A DNA stretch of 64,000 nucleotides, from the NCBI GenBank assembly GCA_963798805.1, contig CAWCVC010000011.1:682001-746000 (forward strand), written 5' to 3'. Every line of letters starts with the position of its first letter. Positions within the stretch are counted from its first letter, which is position 1. Origin of the DNA: CAVZCK01 sp963798805. Lineage in GTDB: Bacteria > Pseudomonadota > Alphaproteobacteria > Rhizobiales > Rhodomicrobiaceae. Below the pieces are notes generated by a model, which saw only the letters and a program-made list of their open reading frames with translations, ran no database searches and had not been told where the DNA came from. Positions 62,448 through 64,000 of the stretch are shown here, one piece after another. A program made the position numbers and the translations under genes.

Positions 62448-63623
62448 ATGTTCGTTACGTTCTTTCATGAGCTGAAGAAGGAAGGCGTGCCCGTCAGCCT
62501 CAGGGAATATCTGTCGCTCATGGAAGTGCTGCAATCCGACCTCGCCGATAAGCGCGTCGAGGACTTCTATTATCTTGCCCGCACCGCGCTGGTGAAAGAC
62601 GAGCGCAACCTTGACAAGTTCGACCGCGTCTTCGGCGCCGTCTTCAAAGGGCTGGAGCTTATCAGCGACGCCGCCACCGTCGAAATCCCGGATGAATGGC
62701 TGCGCCTCCTCGCAGAGCGGCTGTTCACCGAGGAGGAGAAGGCGCAGATCGAAGCGCTCGGCGGCTGGGAAAAGATCATGGAGGAGCTGACGAAGCGCCT
62801 TCAGGAGCAGAAAGGGCGCCATCAGGGCGGCTCGAAATGGATCGGCACCTCGGGCACGTCGCCTTACGGCGCCTATGGCTACAACCCGGCCGGGATGCGC
62901 ATCGGCCAGTCGAGCAACCGCAATTTCCGCGCGGTGAAGGTCTGGGACCGGCGGGAGTTCAAGGACCTCGATGACGCCGTCGAGCTCGGCACGCGCAATA
63001 TCAAGGTCGCGCTGCGCCGGCTGCGCCAGTTCGCGCGCCAGGGAGCTGCCGAGGAGCTCGACCTCGACAGCACCATCCGCTCAACCGCCCATGAGGGCTA
63101 TCTCAATCTGGAATTTCGCCCCGAGCGGCGCAACACCGTCAAAGTGCTTCTGTTCTTCGACATCGGCGGCTCGATGGACTGGCACATCAAGATTTCGGAG
63201 GAGCTGTTCTCAGCCGCACGCTCTGAGTTCAAGCACATGGAGTATTTCTACTTCCACAACTGCCTCTATGAGAGCGTCTGGCGCAATAATATGCGCCGCC
63301 ACGCCGAGCGGGTGCCGACCTGGGAGGTGCTGCACACCTATCCGGCGGATTATAAGGTGATCTTCGTCGGCGATGCCTCGATGAGCCCTTACGAGATCGC
63401 CATGCCGGGCGGCTCGGTCGAGCATTGGAACGAGGAGCCCGGCGCCGCCTGGCTGGAGCGCGTCACGCGCATCTATAAGAGCGCGGTCTGGCTCAATCCG
63501 GTGGCGGACGATATGTGGTGCTACACGCCGTCGATCGAGATGATCGGCCAACTGATGGCCGGCCGCATGTTCCCGCTGACGCTGGAAGGTATCGACGGCG
63601 CGATGAAGGAGCTGATGCGGTAG
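62448..63623 (+). CDS. CoxE-like VWA-domain protein
   Basis: 391 residues. N-terminal CoxE part (FFHELKKEGVPVSLREYLSLMEVL...DKRVEDFYYLARTALVKDERNLDKFDRVF) and a VWA domain with LLFFDIGGSMDWHI, a MIDAS-like motif where DxSxS reads DIGGS, as usual in this subfamily, and FVGDASMSPYEIA. Such proteins pair with a MoxR AAA+ ATPase to load metal or remodel a client. The usual order MoxR-then-CoxE is not seen here: the upstream genes are the two hypothetical frames. Intact. Confidence 0.93.
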   Translation: MFVTFFHELKKEGVPVSLREYLSLMEVLQSDLADKRVEDFYYLARTALVKDERNLDKFDRVFGAVFKGLELISDAATVEIPDEWLRLLAERLFTEEEKAQIEALGGWEKIMEELTKRLQEQKGRHQGGSKWIGTSGTSPYGAYGYNPAGMRIGQSSNRNFRAVKVWDRREFKDLDDAVELGTRNIKVALRRLRQFARQGAAEELDLDSTIRSTAHEGYLNLEFRPERRNTVKVLLFFDIGGSMDWHIKISEELFSAARSEFKHMEYFYFHNCLYESVWRNNMRRHAERVPTWEVLHTYPADYKVIFVGDASMSPYEIAMPGGSVEHWNEEPGAAWLERVTRIYKSAVWLNPVADDMWCYTPSIEMIGQLMAGRMFPLTLEGIDGAMKELMR

Positions 63624-63645
63624 TCCGGGCGCTAAGCAATGTGTC

Positions 63646-63675
63646 GTCCCCGGCGGCCGAAGGCCGGACCGGGAC
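63646..63675. repeat. REP-like palindrome
   Basis: GTCCCCGG and CCGGGAC flank an inner CGGCC-GAA-GGCCG hairpin, between the VWA gene and the next, convergent gene. Serves as terminator or is a dispersed palindromic repeat. Confidence 0.6.
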
Positions 63676-63831
63676 CCACTCGCAGGTCAGCAAACGCCGT
63701 GGCTGGTTGGGAGGCGAGTAGGCCACTGTGTGTCGGGGCGACGAGAATTGTTGCGATTTCCCAGATGGCTCTGATGCTCCGCTGAACGGGAATTCAGCGA
63801 TCCCCGCGTCCGCAACATCCGCTGAGTTGCA

Positions 63832-64000
63832 CTATCGCCCGCCCTCTTCCGGATAGCGCCAGACCCTGCAGGCCAAGCTCGCCAGCCAGTTCTGCCGGGC
63901 GGCGATTTCTTCCGCGGTCCACTTTTCCGCGGCGAGCACCTTCTCCGTGATCTCTAGACAATCAGCGACGAATTTCTTCTTCTTGGTCTCGAAATCGGCG
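63832..64000 (-). CDS. Partial CDS, possible DUF262/GmrSD-type C-terminus
   Basis: The frame enters from the right edge and stops at 63832. The visible 56 residues, FVADCLEITEKVLAAEKW and WTAEEIAARQNWLASLACRVW near the end, recall the C-terminus of GmrSD/DUF262-DUF1524 proteins, where W-x-E-E-I-x-x-R-x-x-W-L-x-x-x-A-x-x-V-W closes the HNH domain. Only the tail is in view, so this is a guess from one motif. Confidence 0.45.
   Translation of the reverse strand, partial: ADFETKKKKFVADCLEITEKVLAAEKWTAEEIAARQNWLASLACRVWRYPEEGGR

Overview
The window looks like a GC-rich alphaproteobacterial chromosome, most likely Hyphomicrobiales (Rhizobiales). Pointers are the HWE-type histidine kinase, the invasion-associated locus B protein, candidate EcfG-type stress promoters, an OlsB-like ornithine-lipid acyltransferase, and the gene pairings around ileS, rlmN, carA and the electron-transfer flavoprotein. 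I cannot name a genus. A distinctive trait is a complete aprM-aprB-aprA-sat cluster, the enzymes that oxidise sulfite through adenylylsulfate (APS) to sulfate with ATP gain.

Layout. 1-16.3 kb is ordinary chromosome: a membrane-protein fragment, a poxvirus-like topoisomerase IB, a receiver protein plus a giant CheB-CheR-PAS-HWE sensor kinase, small stress-type membrane proteins, YihY, ileS, a frameshifted thioesterase, then an envelope-lipid cluster (PAP2 phosphatase, ArnT-like transferase, polyprenyl-phosphate sugar transferase, LAB_N protein) ending at an initiator tRNA-Met gene. 16.3-32.6 kb is a decayed accessory island. It holds three IS1380 copies (one truncated, two full and inverted around an IS110), two IS630 elements, a second IS1380 type, an IS5 relic, 3' halves of tRNA-Lys and tRNA-Thr, a deleted hsdR, an NB-ARC relic, a ParDE pair and a frameshifted YadA-like adhesin. 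33.0-38.3 kb is the sulfite-oxidation operon with a metallophosphoesterase translationally overlapping sat. 38.3-43.3 kb is another degraded zone: a membrane antiporter-subunit fragment, an IS3 with a broken orfB, and three phage/ICE-type genes (AlpA-like and two others) beside a tRNA-Ser.

43.3-64 kb returns to core chromosome: SpoU methyltransferase, IalB, rlmN, PagL-like lipid A deacylase, cobalamin adenosyltransferase, rhomboid protease, etfBA with 3-hydroxyacyl-CoA dehydrogenase, carA, tesB, a UbiH-family hydroxylase, an Ada-AlkA fusion, a Trm112-like protein, an OlsB-like acyltransferase, an Ala/Pro-rich protein pair with overlapping frames, a CoxE-like VWA protein and the end of a possible GmrSD/DUF262-type gene.

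Reading it together: the sulfite-oxidation genes sit between two mobile-element zones, which suggests that this locus was acquired or has been remodelled. The IS-rich part is strongly eroded: nearly every non-transposase gene between 18 and 24.2 kb carries a deletion, nonsense codon or frameshift, while the flanking core genes are mostly intact. Two transposases are each broken by a small, different palindromic insertion, and two reading-frame breaks fall in six-base G tracts. All calls are from reading the sequence and translated frames only; no database search was run.
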